Assembly: GCF_910592395.1 (NCBI RefSeq)
Contig: NC_088312.1
Location: 7,934,001 to 7,998,000, forward strand
From: Lineus longissimus
Taxonomy: Eukaryota > Nemertea > Pilidiophora > Heteronemertea > Lineidae
Reading direction: 5' to 3'
DNA: 64,000 nucleotides
Part shown: positions 36,901-51,900 of the stretch, piece after piece
Layout: each line of letters opens with the position of its first letter
How positions within the stretch are numbered: position 1 is the stretch's first letter
The notes under the pieces: model-generated
What the model was told of the DNA's origin: nothing
Seen by the model: only the letters and a program-made list of their open reading frames with translations
Database searches by the model: none
Program-made: the position numbers and the translations under genes

Positions 36901-39900
36901 ATGCTTGGGCAAATACATGTAACAGCAGGGAGGTTGCCAGCTAGTACTCTGAAAATACCAATAACTATTTGTTGTCTCTGACAGTGCACCTGCTGTGTGA
37001 AAATGATTTCTGATAATCCAATAAGAATGTCTCGTAAATCTGCCCTGATGTGCAGTCCAATCTATTCTAACTTCCGTCATGTCACCTGTTTTCTGAAGAT
37101 TTTCAAACCAGCACTTTCTGTATGACACTGGGAACTTAAAACTCAATAAGAACACCAATAACTGAATGTAGCAACCTGTGACTTCTTTCATGAGACACAA
37201 TGGACAATGAATATCAAAAATACTCTGCTCACTCTCACTATTAAAGGAACTCCCAAAGATGCCATTTCTTGAATGAGGAAAAAGGTCTTAACACAGCTCG
37301 TTTCGCAAAATAAGACTTCCCTCAGGGACAATTGATCAAAAGGAAGACAACTGTTTTCTCACCGATATGAATCTCTTTCTTTACAGCCATGAGAAACACA
37401 ACTTGTGGTGTGCTGGAGCATATGATACCAAGATCAGAACAGCCAATTGGCAAAAAACTGATAAAATGTTTATGGCCACACTGCTGCATGACAGAAATGA
37501 TAACATTGATATTTTCTGACATTGTCATGGATGCTGGCAAACATCCAATCCACGACCAACAGAAGCGAGTTAAAAGCAGTACTTGCCGAAGATAAGAAAG
37601 AAGCCACAATGCAGAGCAACCAACAAGAATACAAACCAACTGGATCGGATGATGATAAAAATCTGCTCTATTATCTGCTCAGCACTGGTGGGAGTTGCTT
37701 CGAAGAGATGCTAAGTTGTTCTCTGTGATGTTTGGAATCCCCAGGTCTCACAATCAGCAAGACATTGAAGACATGATCTTGTACCTCAATCAAGCCAATT
37801 TCACAAGGAAATGACATAGCACTCAAAAAAAAGCCTGCATGGCGGGGAAATTGTGTCAGTATCTGATACAAATCATGGCTCAATCCTCAATCATTCTACA
37901 TCACACCAAATAAAACCTGTTGTGGTGCTTTTGAACGTGAATTCACCACAACAAACTATAAAGAATAACTCCTTTATATATGATGTACTGATGACTAACT
38001 GACTGAAGGCACACTTTCCATCCCTTTTCAGAATTTCAAACAAACAAACAACACAGCATCGATGTGCACTGATGCCACTGCTTCTCAAATCAGCAACAGA
38101 CGATACTTGAAACGATCCTGTTTGTACTTTCCACATCGTGATTAGTTGTCATACATCACTAGAATCAACTCTGATTAAACACATCCACTTTCGAACATCT
38201 TCTGAGATGTGATGACGGTTCCCTCCCCAAACTGATTGGCTTCCCAACTGCCACTCACCCGACGTAGTAAATTCCACAGCAGTAGATAATTATCTCTGCT
38301 CCGTGATTAATTGGCTCCTGTTTATCAATCCACAGTAATTAAATAATTACTGCCTGGAGATGAAAAATCCTTTAAAACTTTCCATTGAATCACTCCTCTC
38401 AAAACACAAACAATGTTTTCCACAGTGAATCAACATGATTATACACCGGCTGGATTCCGCACTCCACGTGCCAGTCGAGGCACTCAACGTTAACCAACGA
38501 CAGCAGCTGCAATACTACTGGCGCATTCAGCAATGCCGCTGTCTCCGATTTTCAGTATGCTCGAAATTGCAATCGTACTCCAAATAGTATGCGTTGGTGT
38601 GTGAATACCCAAGTACTCATCTCATGCATTTCGTTTACCAACTGTCTATGCCTTTTAACCCTCTCTGATATAATGTAAAAGATGTCAAAATTTCACACAA
38701 CTTTCACAAGAAGTACCTTGGAAAGCTTCTTAAAGAACAGGAGAACCAATTACCACAAATGCCTCCAGCACTCCATCGCAATCCTGTTCCCTTGCGGTAG
38801 CTATCGCTCCTTCCTTTTCTGTCATAGACACGACTGTAGCTTTTTGCTTTGCCCAGAAGCCTTACAAAAAACATCGAGAAATGTGTCTGCCCATCAAAAT
38901 GCTATCCTTAAGGCAATATAAATGCCAATGGGATATCCTCAAGAGAAAGTGAGATGCTTTTTTACTTCTTTATATATTTGTTGGTTCTGGAGCATAGAAG
39001 ACTTATGAAACTCCAATCTTTTTCATCTAAAAAAAATATTCTCTTCAGTTGGACAGGGATTTGCATTTCTGATGATGATTTTTCTCCTTTTGCAGACATC
39101 TTGTGGTACAAATGCTCGATACCAACTACAACTTTTTCTCTATATCATCTTGCTGTGATATCCAGTTCTTGCTATAGATATACAGGACTGACGCAACTAT
39201 AAATGTTATCATTCCCCACTGATACAGGCCAATATTCTCGAATCATAAAGTCAAGTGGTACCATCATATGAATCCGAGAACTATGTATATTTAAGCTTTC
39301 TCCTCTTGCAGTGGCAGTGTGTTAATCATAAATGGCATCAAGGGTCATCAAGAAGCCTGCCACACTACCATATCTTGAAAGGTTTCAGAAGCAATTACAG
39401 AAACCCACTGACCGAAAATGGTGCTCTAACATGTCTGAGCAGATTCTTGCAAAATTGTTGGAAGTGACCGGAAGTAATTTTTTTCTCCTCCCAAGTCGGT
39501 ATCAATGCGACTACAGAAGACATGGGGGCAAAAAACAATTGATAGCATAATACCAGACTACCCAGAAGGCAAATGCATCTTGAGAGAAATCTGACGTTTT
39601 TAGGTTGTTGTATTATTAGATGTTTGTGGTCTTAGAAATAAAAGGACTTGCACATAAAATAATCAATTGTTTGTTATTTGGAAACAATCGAACCAAATTA
39701 TATTCACAACTGACAATGAAAGCAGTTGGCTGATTTACTATGCATGAATTTCCAAGGTTTCTCTGGATCAAAACACCAGTTTGACCACTGTTCCCAACGG
39801 AGGTGACCTATCCAAGACAATGCTGCTTGGACCATACCATCACACGCTCAACTGAGCCATCATCGTTAGGAGATTCTCCGGCTTGCTTGACTGCCTTCAG

Positions 39901-42900
39901 CAAATTTATGATGATTGGTCCAATATCATCGCTGGGCGCGCTGATCTTCAGAGGGTATGCCTCTGTTTATCTTCTCTGTTTGCAGTATCAATACCACAAT
40001 AGGTCGCATCATATGCACAAGTTAACACATTATCGGTAGGCAATACACAACCGCTGACCCCTAACTACCTGTCACCCGAGATACTGGTCAGAGGACATGA
40101 TGGCTCATCAGGCAATGCAGCCCAGGATGAAGCCAATAGTTCCCGAGAATGATTATCACCACATATGGTATCGCCATCTGGTATTGAAGGCTGAACCAGT
40201 GATGATAGAGAGAGTTTCACCCTTTAAGTTGCAAGGTTACATGTAGTAATGCCAAGCATGATTGGTCTAGATGGCAGATAACTTCGACAATACCTCCAAT
40301 ACCAACTTCGCAGCAATTTCAAAATCAACTTAGGATAAAATGAATTGTCAGATTGAGTGCATATCAAAGAAGAAGGAATGTTGTTGTTTAAAAAAAAACG
40401 AAATTTACCTCATCCTTTTTCTCTTCTTTAGTTTTTTCATCCTCCTCAGCTCTTTTCTCCTCTTCAGCTTTCTCTGGTATTTTATCAACCTCCTTTTGTT
40501 CTTCTTCATCACTTTCCTCTTCATTATTATTATCATCCTCACCTTTCACAGGGTTTTCCTCCTTATTTCTTTCAGAGTCTGAGTTATGATCCGATTCAGG
40601 CCCCTCCGTATCCTTTGGAAGTTACCCAAGTCAAGTCGAGGACAGAATGGTGTAAGATTGAGCAAAAAACATCATGGGTCATACTTGAGAGTGATTACCA
40701 CCTGGCCAGTGTTTAGGGCCTATTTTTTCTTTTTCATTCCCATTTCCTTTCAACAGATAAGTTTTCGAAGCTCCACCCACCAGTTTAGAAGTATACTTCC
40801 ATTCATGAATACTTGAATTCCATAGTAATGACTTATGCATCAAGTTGGGAGTTTGATTCACCTTGGTTTGATGCTGACTGAGGAATGGGAAATGAAAGGA
40901 TGCTGTATTGAGACCTGGCTGGCTGGCGATAATCACTTCAAGGATGGTTAGTCCCATAATCACTTGCTCAAAGAGCCAATTGATTGGTGAAATAAGACAG
41001 AAGACAATTTATCAAAAGATGATACTTTTTGTACAATATTGGATATCAATATGTTTTTGTTAAAACTGATAGAATGATCAATACCAATGGAAGATCACTG
41101 GACGCAATCTTGGTCATTTTCTCTAACTAAATGGAGATGAATTTCATGCCATCTGAAAATTCTACTAGACGCAAAAGCAATGATGACATCACACACCTCT
41201 CCGTTACTAGAATCCTTGTTCACGTCTTTCCGCGGTTCATATTTTGTAACATCAGAATCATAGCTGTGTTTCTCTTGTATAAAGATCCGCGTATACAAAA
41301 TATGAAACATGTTTGGATGCCTTTTTTAATCCGTTGAGTGAGACAACTACTTTCAAGTCTATTACTTGAGTTAAGATGAAAAGAGTAGCTGAGGGGAAAG
41401 ACAGACGAAGAGAGAAGATTTTAGAAACTTTCCAAAGTCATTTCCAGTCAAATGACGTATCCAAGTCTGAAAATCGTGTCCCCTTGATGCCAATGGAACT
41501 ATATTGACCAAAAGTCTTTTCCAAGAAGCATTATTATCTGATCCTTTTTCAGTTCTATATTCCTCCGTTTGAGAATGTCCGTAATCCCTTACTCTAAATT
41601 ATCAAGTCACTATAGAGCACCACCAAGGTTCCAAGAAAAATATACATGTGGAACAGGTTCAGCATTCACAGATGAGTAAACTGTGAACAAAGGGATGGAA
41701 ATTGATGAAATCAATAAGAAATCCATGAATAAAGCCTGAAAAAATTGATCCAATTTTGGGAACCACACATTTGGGAATCCTAAGAAAATGTACAGAAGAA
41801 CGAGCACAGCAAAACGTCTGATAGTTCAATGTACATATACGGCCAATTAACATTTGGTAGGTGGGTGTTGAATTTGTTGCACCAGTGGGTTTGCTGGCAC
41901 AGGTGGTAGAGGAGGCTTCACGTTGAAACGAGAGAATGAGAGGTACAACCAACTACATACGACCACATTTTTTGGAATGTCGCTAATGACCACTGCAATC
42001 TATGGGAGATCAGAAGTGGTACTGTAACCTGACGGCTGTGGGTTTGACACTCATCGGGAGCAAGAGCCCTCAAGCAAGGTGTCACACCCCAATTTGCATT
42101 TTTGAATCAGAGTAGGAAGGGTACCAGTATAACCAAGAAGACGAACCTGTGATGGACAATGACAGCTAACATTTTTGCATTTGTACTGGGTATTGACTAC
42201 CCAACACAAGTGCTGAGAGTTCAAGTATTCAATCATTGAGAAGTTCAACTATTCATCACTGCCAGTATTCAACATGTGGTTGCAGATCAATGCCTCATGT
42301 CGGTAAGAAGCAATATGACATTCACTCTATCTAATAGATGGAACCGCTGGTACTGAAGGAATAGATGGGCAAAATTAAGAGCGTCTCTTTAGGGACTGGT
42401 GCCAGTAGTTTAGTCGATACTGAGAAGTTTTGCAATACTTGCATACATTGAGTATTGTAATTCTCTGGCAGCAGACCTAGGGACAGGAAAAAAATGAGGT
42501 TCATGAAGTAACCAACGATCACCACCACCACCAAGTCAAGGCAACGAGAAGCCTTAAAGCCACCAATTGGGAAACTGGCAGCTCCCATTATATCATGATA
42601 CGATAAGAATAATGACAGTCATCAATTACTTTTCTGTGTCCGTTTAGAAGCCCTTTAGGCAAGCCTTCCATAATGATGATGCATTTGCTTCAAATCCAAA
42701 GCTGTTATATCATCAGTTCGGTGAGAGGCAGGGATGTACATAATTTTCTGAAATTCATACGGACCTTTTGATAACAAGGATGCTGATGCCTTAACAATGA
42801 CATGCATTTAGCCTAGGCAATGGTAGCTTAGTAATCTACTAACTTTTTTTTGACAGAGCAACAACTGATAATAATAGCTGCGCTTACACCACGAAATATT

Positions 42901-45900
42901 GGTGGACCAATTGCACTTACACCACCACATTGCCGCGACAAATTGGTTCGGCAATCCATTGCCGATACAAATTGCCGAGCGAATTTGTCCCACCAAGCTT
43001 GATGGTCCAAATTCGCCCGGCTTGTTAAGAGCTCGGCTTTGTCGTGGTGTAAGCGCAAATGGATCGGCAATTAGCTAGTTAGATGGTTCGGCTCCAGGCG
43101 GCGCTTTCGAAATGGCGCTTTCTGCCTGGCTTTCTGCGTTCTGCTTATTGTTTGCGCGCCATCTGTAGCCGGATTTTATAACTAGCTACAGCGCTGGTGT
43201 AAGCGCTTGGTGGATTTTCGATGGTGCGGCATTGGTTCCCGAACCAAGATTGGTGGTCCATTTTCAGGTGGTGTAAGTGCGGCTTATGACATGAACAAGA
43301 CCAGGGGTATCCCTCACGGGGCAGAGAACAATCAATCACAATACGCACTTGGACAACGAAAAGCAATAGAAGGGTGGATCCAATTTCAACAGAACCGAAT
43401 AAAGACCAGATTCCTTGGAAACAACATTTTTATCAAAAAAGCTGCTGAAAAAAAAATGGCAATGAGTTCATGTGACTTCGCAGCTAATTTTGATAAAGAC
43501 TGATCAGTACCACAAAAGCTTTTAGTAACAGATTCTCCGACCTTAAAAAGGAGGTCAAGGTCAAAGACATAAAGTGCTTCCTACATGAAATGTATAAATG
43601 TACAAATGGTCTCCATCTCCATGAGATGGCAATGGCATTTTTATGACACAGCATCCCACTTAAAGTGGTCTGAAGAATATGGGCATCTCAATGACAAAGG
43701 ATATCACAATACACAGAATATCCATTCACCTGTGCATGACATGAATCTCAAGTATTGTAAAGGTTAGGCAATATTTATAGATATATTTCTTTTGGTAAGC
43801 TCGCATTACATGTCTTTGAGGATACCCAGCTAGGCGATAACCTGGTGACACCTGATCCATTATAGAAATGCCAGCGCCACCGGTCAGTGGCTTAGAATGT
43901 TGGTGATGCAACCAGAGACGAGAAGGGGCTCTACCAACAGTGACTAGATCGATGTCTGTCTACCGACTCAAAAAATGTGGGATGCCTTGAGAAATTTTCC
44001 TCCACACATATTTTCAATTTGCTACTATGAAGCATGAAAGCAGAAAAAGGTAGAGAACTTACAGCATTAACAAACCTGCAGGCATTATTAAACGACATTA
44101 ATAAATCAGCATACAGCAAATAGCAGAGCAAAAGAGAATGCTAAGACTTCTGACATGCCCCCTCTGCATCTGACATACAGAAAGAATGGCGAAAACTAAT
44201 CAAGAAAATGGCACCTCCTGGGTTTAAAAGGCAAACAAGAAGTGATTAAAAGGTTTCTGATTCCCCAGACGGTCATTTGTTAAACCATACCACAATGGGA
44301 GGGACGTGTCACCATAAAACACCTCGGAAAAAACAGAGCATCGGGTAAGGTGCCATCGATGGTTTTTATAAATGGCAATTGCAATTAGGCCCCAGATTAT
44401 CACAAATATTGCATCAGGAGGTGAATTACCAGACTTTATGACTATAAACCGCTTATTTTCTGCTGATATCTACCATCAAACATACTCTTACATTTTTACC
44501 TCATGTAGATTTTCCCCATGGTGCTGGAGGGAGGGGCTGGGAGCTGAACTGAATTTAAAATTGTTTGTACAAAATCTGCACGAAAAACACCTTTCTTCTG
44601 ATGACTGAGATCCACTCCCCTGCCCCTCTTAATACCGCCAATATTACAAGTCCATTCCATCGAAGTACTTGTGTCAGCCAACTGCCACGGGAAATCTATC
44701 ATAACGGGATCGCCCACAGCTTAATTGCAGCATCGCAATCAAAGGTTCTGATATTACACCTACGGGTAGCTCGGGCCAGAATATCAATATCATCTCAATC
44801 ACGCTACCAGATACACATTCCATTCATTGTGATAACCTGTTATGATAACTGCTGATCATCTGTAAAGTTATTATCAGTTGCTTTTTGACTGTATTGGACT
44901 GAGACTTCGTAATAACGTGATTTGACCACTCATGGGATACCTCAGGGAAAAGGACCTCTGACCTATCCAAAACTGGTTCTGCAGGTCAAGTTAGTGCTCC
45001 CATCAGTCTCAATTCCATAATGAATTGAATCAAATAAGGAAATGGAATGTCACAACAAAGCCATCTGCGACATATACAATTTATACAAAGCCACAACGGC
45101 CACCTCCGATAAAGGAGTGTTTCCTAGTAACTCTAGGTAAATAAGTTATCTATCAATTTCATCCATTATATGACCTGACCATTCATCTATTCTGGCTTTC
45201 TTATTGATTTTGGTCATCAATACCGCACAATGGCCCGACAGGGGATGGCTCCTATCAATCCAATCACTGAGAAGATTTACTTATATTTGGCTGAGTGGAC
45301 AGTCTGGGTACTAACCTTTGGGATTACAACAGGTTTCAGAGGCTGACTACAAAAAGTGGTCGAAGACTGTAGACTCTGTCGAAAGCATAGACATGATAGA
45401 AGCAAATATCTAATACAAATATTTGATGATGATTGAGGTATAAACTGATGTGAGGATACCTATACCAAACTGTTGGGTTGAGAGCTGACCTGACTGCTGT
45501 CTATACAGCCAACTTCGGTTGAGCTAATAATCTGATGCTGTTGTTGAATAGTGTAATGAAAGCCAAGAGATGAAGGAACACCCTCTATCTGGTGGTCAAG
45601 GCTGTAAAACAACGGTATTCACTGCTTCATTGCTTTGAAGTGAAACCACAATAGAATGGTAGGATGGCCATAATCTTACCTCATTTGGATGTGTGACCTC
45701 TATCGAAGGCACCGAAACTCCACTTGCATCGCTAAGACGTTTCTGGAGGTGGTTGTGTCCGGAAGAATCTGTTTCCTGTGATTTTGGTTGTGACGTGGAC
45801 AGGGAGGAGCTGTAGCCAGACTCTGGGTGTGAGATCTCTGCAAGATAGGAGGACGTTAAAATGTAACTGCAATGATTTTTGTATTCTAATTAGTTTGGTT

Positions 45901-48900
45901 GCTTGTATAGCAGAAGAACTTGAGGACATCTTTCCCTTACACATGTTATAACAGGGAAAAGGAGGTGTTGTTACTTTAAGAGAGGCAGCAGCCAAGACCT
46001 GATGATTTAGAACTATGGAAGGGCATGACGTTCCATGATATTTTGTCCATGATAATGCATGGTGAAACCTATTGGCGCCATCATTCAATGCTTAACAATT
46101 TCAACAGAATTTCGATCAGACCTGTAAAATAACGCAGAACAAAAAAATACATTCAGGCTAAATGGTAAAAAAAGAAAATCTACTTAGGCTAACTAAGGTT
46201 TATCCTGGTCTTACACCAGCTGATTTCTACATTGAAGCAAAGTAGCCTAATTCAGTTAGTCCTGGCTCACCACTCCGTCTCTTTCAATTATGCACCGGTT
46301 GGTTTATATGATGCCTCAAGGGGTCTAGGCCTGAGGTAAGCACAAAAAATAAGGATTGGTAATCAATATGCAGAGATATTAGCAGCAGTGTGCAGAGAGG
46401 TACCGTACAGAGGGGATTAGTGTGTGAGCAAGTTTAAAGGGAAAGCAAGACATGGATATCATGTCAAAGTCAGCCCTGGCATGCACCGCAAGGTCCTACG
46501 CTCAAGATGCCAACTATGTTGCGACCTCAGAATCTAGCCAAAGCCAGCTCCGATTGGTCATTTTGGTAGGGCAATCTACAAACTTGACTAATAACACCAA
46601 TTAGTTGATAGTTGAGGCTAATGATCCTTTAATGATCCCTGGCCAAGAGGGTCAAAGACAGACACAGAATTTGTACAATGATCTCCAGAAGTGTATGGTA
46701 AACATCAGAATTTAAACAGGATGATCCTGCCTGCACAAACTGATGTGATAGGTCCACAGAACTGAAGTAGTTTAATCATTAGGAACTGGTTGGGTGAAAA
46801 TGCTGTTTAAGTGTTAAAGTTATACCGAGGAATTGGTGCCTGCCCAACGAAAGGAGAAGTGAGGTTCCCATAATCCACTGGGGAATAGCTATGAAGAAAG
46901 TTAGCTAATTTGTTAGACGGGAAGTGCTGTTGTATTAACCATTTTACTACAAAACGTCTCAGAGACAATTGTCTTATGCTATGACAGACTGCATTTGCGT
47001 TCTGATCGGCGTCATGACACAGTGTACAAAACAATGAACAATGTGACGTTGTTGCAACTTAACAGCACGTAGTGTGCGTCATGAGGCACTAGACCGCAAA
47101 ACTGTTCATTGTAGCAAAATGATCATTGGTTCAGAAAAACCTAAAACACACATACCTAGATCTACTCTATTATCAAGGGGCAGGCACACAGGTGTGTCCT
47201 CAGTGTCGTCGAGGACTTGCGAGGATGACTCAAAATTCAAAACACTAGCATCACTTTGTGTGGGAATAGTTCCTTCATATTCGGAAAATGAAAAGGTGAA
47301 TTGAGACATGACAGAAGTTAGTAAAGTAGGTGAGTTTCCAGGTCCGTTACTGTCCGTATCATGAGCTGGAGTGTTACTAGATCTTTCACCGCTGGCGCTA
47401 TTTGGTGTGGAAGGGCCACTTCTCACAGTACCGCAACCAGACAAGAGGAGGGAGGGTATACCGTATTGATTAATAGAAGTATTATCAGAAATTGAAACCC
47501 CAAGCATAAGGTTATCCTCAGGGAGACTCAAACCAGACGGAGAAAACGTATTTAGATCATTGCCATTTTGTCCAGAGGCAGCCAAAACAAGATTACTTGT
47601 GGACATGTTATTAAACGAAGGCCGACTGTCGGATACCCCATCCACCAGGGACACTGTATGAAGCTGATCAAGTGAAGCAGTCTCTGCAACGGTTCCTACA
47701 GTCTGACTTCTTACTCTGTCACTTTCCCTGCCATCAACATTCGAAACAATGTCATCAAACAAATCTTCAACACTTTGTTTAAAATCAGTTGAATCAAAGG
47801 TCCTGTCGTTATCAATATCTTTGAACTCACCATCCAAAGAATCTTTGTCGAATTCTGGTTCCAAATGCTCCTGGTTCCCATTCTCATCAATGGAGTCCTT
47901 GTCATCTTCCGTTTGCAACTCCATTCCATGCTCACAATAAGTTTTGGGCTGCATTCTTCTCTCAATTTCTTCTTCACCCTCTGGTATAGAAGGAAGTCTT
48001 CCGTCATCAACATCACTGACATCGGTGAAGGTGTCTTCCTCTCCTTCTCCAAAACACGCAATCTCATCATTGTTTTGCACCTCTCCATCCCTTTTTTCAA
48101 CTCTTGCACCAAACTTGCGATTCCCTCTAGCCGCATCTCTGTCATCCAAAGAATCATCTGACCTATCTCCACTACTCTCGTCATCTTCACTTTCTAAATG
48201 ATTTCCATCAAGCAGACCGGCGTACTGATTCTGCACACCCTCAACATCATCATCTCCATCCGACATCTCTTCATCATCACCATCATCTCCCGACATAAAC
48301 TCCTCCTCTTCATCCTCTAAATCAGCGAGCAGGGCAGTCAACGAAGCAAATGCTTCCTTTGAATGTTCACCGATGCTCTGACCTGAGCACCTCCTATCCC
48401 TGTCATGACCATGACCGGGTAGAACTAAACCACTTGGCTCATCATCATTCTCTTCCTCAGACAAGTCATCAGATTCAGACTCAGCACATTCCTCTACTCT
48501 CAATTGGAAACCACTCTCAATTTCGTCACTCCTTGTACTTGTGTCCGCCTGAAGTTCTTGGCCACTGGCTTCCCAGGTTAACTTGTTTGATGGGTCAAGC
48601 TCAGGCTTCTGCTCCATAAGATTTAGACCAGGTGCATTTCTGCTTTTGATGGAAAAATTGGCTGGGTTAGAGTCAGGTTGGTCATCGGCAAAGAAATCAA
48701 GCCGGGATCGAAGACTTGGAGATACTGGACGCTTTGCTGGAGTTGCTTGATCTTTTGATTCATCTTGATGTGCTGCAGGTGAAAGTGTACTGAAGACTCC
48801 AACAAGTGTCCTCACATCTCCTGGGGATTCGTACAGAATGCTCTCATTGAATTCTTCCGCTATCATGGTGAGCTCCTCTTCACTGTCATTGTCAGAAATG

Positions 48901-51900
48901 ACTGGATTATAATCTGACTGGCCATCGTTCGTATTTGAAAGCTGTTCTGATATCTTACAATCGATGTCATTGCCAGGTGTCCGACCAATTGAACGCATTT
49001 CAAGCTCGGGTAGCTCTGAATGAGATAATGAGTGGTCAGCTTTCTTTGGTGACAATGGCACAGTCACGAAAGCTGGGCGATTATTGGGGGAGTCTACTGC
49101 ACTGGGCAGACTATACGTTGCGTTTGGTGCTGAAATCTCATCATCTTCAGGAAGTTTTTGGGCAACATATTGGTAGTCATCTTCGTCGCTATCACTACTA
49201 AAGTTTGAAACAATTATCTCAGGTATGAGGACATCTCTCATTATAAGTGCAACCTCAGAATCAACATGTGTCACATGTTCAGCATCATTTAAAGAAAGTG
49301 TCTCCTTGCCAGTTTCAGTTTGCACAACGATTTCTTTTTCAATAACGCCTGTATCTTCATCAGAACTAAAAAGTCCAGCTTCAGAAAATGTTTGAAATGT
49401 CTTCTGCTCGGGCAGTTTGTTGACAGGATTATCTAGATCGGTAGGGATGAGTTCTGAAACAGGCAATTGTTTCTTTTCGACATCACTGTTTTTATCAATG
49501 GGAACTGGATATGACCCACTTGGTGCTGAAACATCATCATCACTGCTATGGACTTCCTTCTTTATCTCTTTCAAATACCCATGAGAAACTGGTGAACTTG
49601 CTCTGATGACAAACTTTCTTCGGTCTTTAACGTCATCCCCTCTTTGGGAAATTGCAGCTCGTTTTGCTGTATTACCTTTATCTTTCAGTCCAGCTTCAAG
49701 CGGCCGACGCTTCTCTCCACGGTAATTAGAAGCACAAGATACTGGTGAATGGGCCCGAATTATGAATTTCTGTGGCCCCTCCAACTCCTTCTTCCTAGAT
49801 CTGGACCTGTTGGGACAGTCTCCAACAGAGGTGCCAATCTTCATTTCGTCATCACTTTCTGAAGGTGTGTGTGAAGGTGTGACCTTAACCAGGTCATTTT
49901 CTTCAGAAATGGTTTGATCACTTTGTAGTTTTCTGCTTAAAACAGGTGATTGCGCTCTGATTACAAACTTCTTTCGACCGCCAGCTTCCTTTCTCCCAGC
50001 CGAAGGAGCACTGTTAGAAGTAGCCACATCAGCTGCAACTTCAGTACTAACACCAGTCTCTGCATTGGATATTGATGATTGTCTTTTGATGACACTGGAA
50101 GATGCTCTTTCTTTTGCAATTTCTGATGGTATATTGACATTTAATACTGGTGACTCGGCCATAATGACAAACTTATTCTTTGGACTATCTTGTTCTTTTT
50201 TAGTAGGACAACTGACTTCATGGGACGTGATTTCTGCATTGCTTTCCACAGCCTTAACACTCGACACTGGTGACTCAGATTTTATGACAAATTTCTTTGG
50301 AAAAGTATCATTTTCATTAATGAAAACAGGTGCTTTTGAGTCCATCTTGACTGCCGAATCAACCATTTCTTTTTCCCGACCATTTTCCATTCCATCACAT
50401 GCGCCAAGGTCTTCTCTTGCACTTGGCTCACCTGCAATATCAACAGCAGAAGGATAGGAGATGCCATCATCAATATCAACTTGTTCATCAGCTGCGTCAA
50501 TATTGACCAGCATTGCTGAAATGTCAAAGGGGGAGAACTCTTCAACTGGGACCTTTACTTCTACGCATAGCTCAGAGTCTGAATCATCAGATCGCATGTC
50601 AAGCCCACCAACATCAATGTCTGACCAAATGACATTTTGCTGATTAGTCCTATTGGCATCATCAGAACCACCCGGGTATCTTGCTTTTTGTGACTCAGGA
50701 CCATCAAGATCTACTAGTATTTCGGAACCAGACCCAACCCATTCAGGTTCCATCAAACTTTTTTTCTCAGAGCAGTAAACACAACTTGGTCGCCCACAGA
50801 GTTCTGATATACTTAAGTTATCAGACTTTAAAAACTCTCTAGGATGAGCTGCCAAGAACTTTGTGCACTCTTCTAGTGCCCTTTGCCTTTCTTCAGAAGC
50901 TAGTACTTGGATTTTACTGTCATGATCTCCGTGGTGTCTGATCTCTTCCTCCTCTATGTCAGTGCCTCCCATGTTCTGCTTGGACTTCTCGGACAACTGC
51001 ACCAAGTTCTTCAAAGACTTGGAGAGGCAGTTGACAAAATCATTATAGGTGATGCTTTCACTCATGCTGTCTGGTCCCGGCTCGATCTGACGTGCTGTCA
51101 CATCACTGTCATCTACCACTCCCAACTCTTCCTCAGCTCCAACGACACAGCCAGCTTCCTCAGGAAAAACTGGCCAGTTTTTTGCAAGGATGTCTGCAGC
51201 TTTTTCAATTGCCATTGCCTTCATCTCAGATATCTTCCCAGCTGTAATGATTTCTCTCTGACCCTCCACCGCACCACTACATGCACCTGATTCCTCAGAC
51301 ACAGAATCTTCGGGGAAGACTGGCCAGTGCTTGGCAAGGAAAGCAGCAGCCTCTTCTATTGCCTTTGCCCTTTCCTCCCGTGTCCTCATCTGAGTCCGAA
51401 GAACCACCTCTTGATTTACATTAGGACTAGGAGGTTCTGACTCAACTTCTAATTCAATAGATTCACAGTACGAAATTGATGGTCGTTTACCAACCATTGT
51501 ATAGGACGTTGATACCAAAGCATCGGACGATTTGAAAACTTCACCATCGTTGACTGAGCCGCTGACTTCATCGCTTTCAGAGAACATTCTGTGGTGATTT
51601 TCCCGTGCTTCAACCATTCCGTCATATTTGAATATTCTGAACCTTTTATAGGTACCAGGAAAGAGTTCAACATACAAATCTTGAGGACTGTTGGGACCAG
51701 AACCACTTACACTTCCCCCTCCCTGAATTGCTACATTTTCAGGCTGGTTAGAAGAAACGACCCTTGAAATTGCCTGCTCTAAATCTACTTTTCTTGGTTC
51801 AGTTAGAAGCTTTAAAGCATTGGTAACCTGCCTACGGTCCTGATCAGAAAGCTTAGCAAAATTTGGTAGATGCCTCAGTACACGCCTTACTGCCCTTTGA

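Larger units (their letters stand above)
40613..45679 (-). other. 5-kb intron with a possible cassette exon and a MITE
   Basis: Phase-0 intron from GTAAGATTATGG to CCAAAG. Contains the possible 75-nt exon at 41197-41271 and the inverted-end element at 42876-43284. Nothing else recognisable. Confidence 0.6.

Noticed and set aside
37365-37391. Minus-strand start ATGGCTGTAAAGAAAGAG followed by a GTGAGA donor
   Set aside because: Ends in phase 1 while the next exons need phase 0; only nine codons.
47711-48201. Several long open frames antisense or shifted within the giant exon
   Set aside because: Shadows of the acidic GA-rich coding strand, which lacks stops in other frames.
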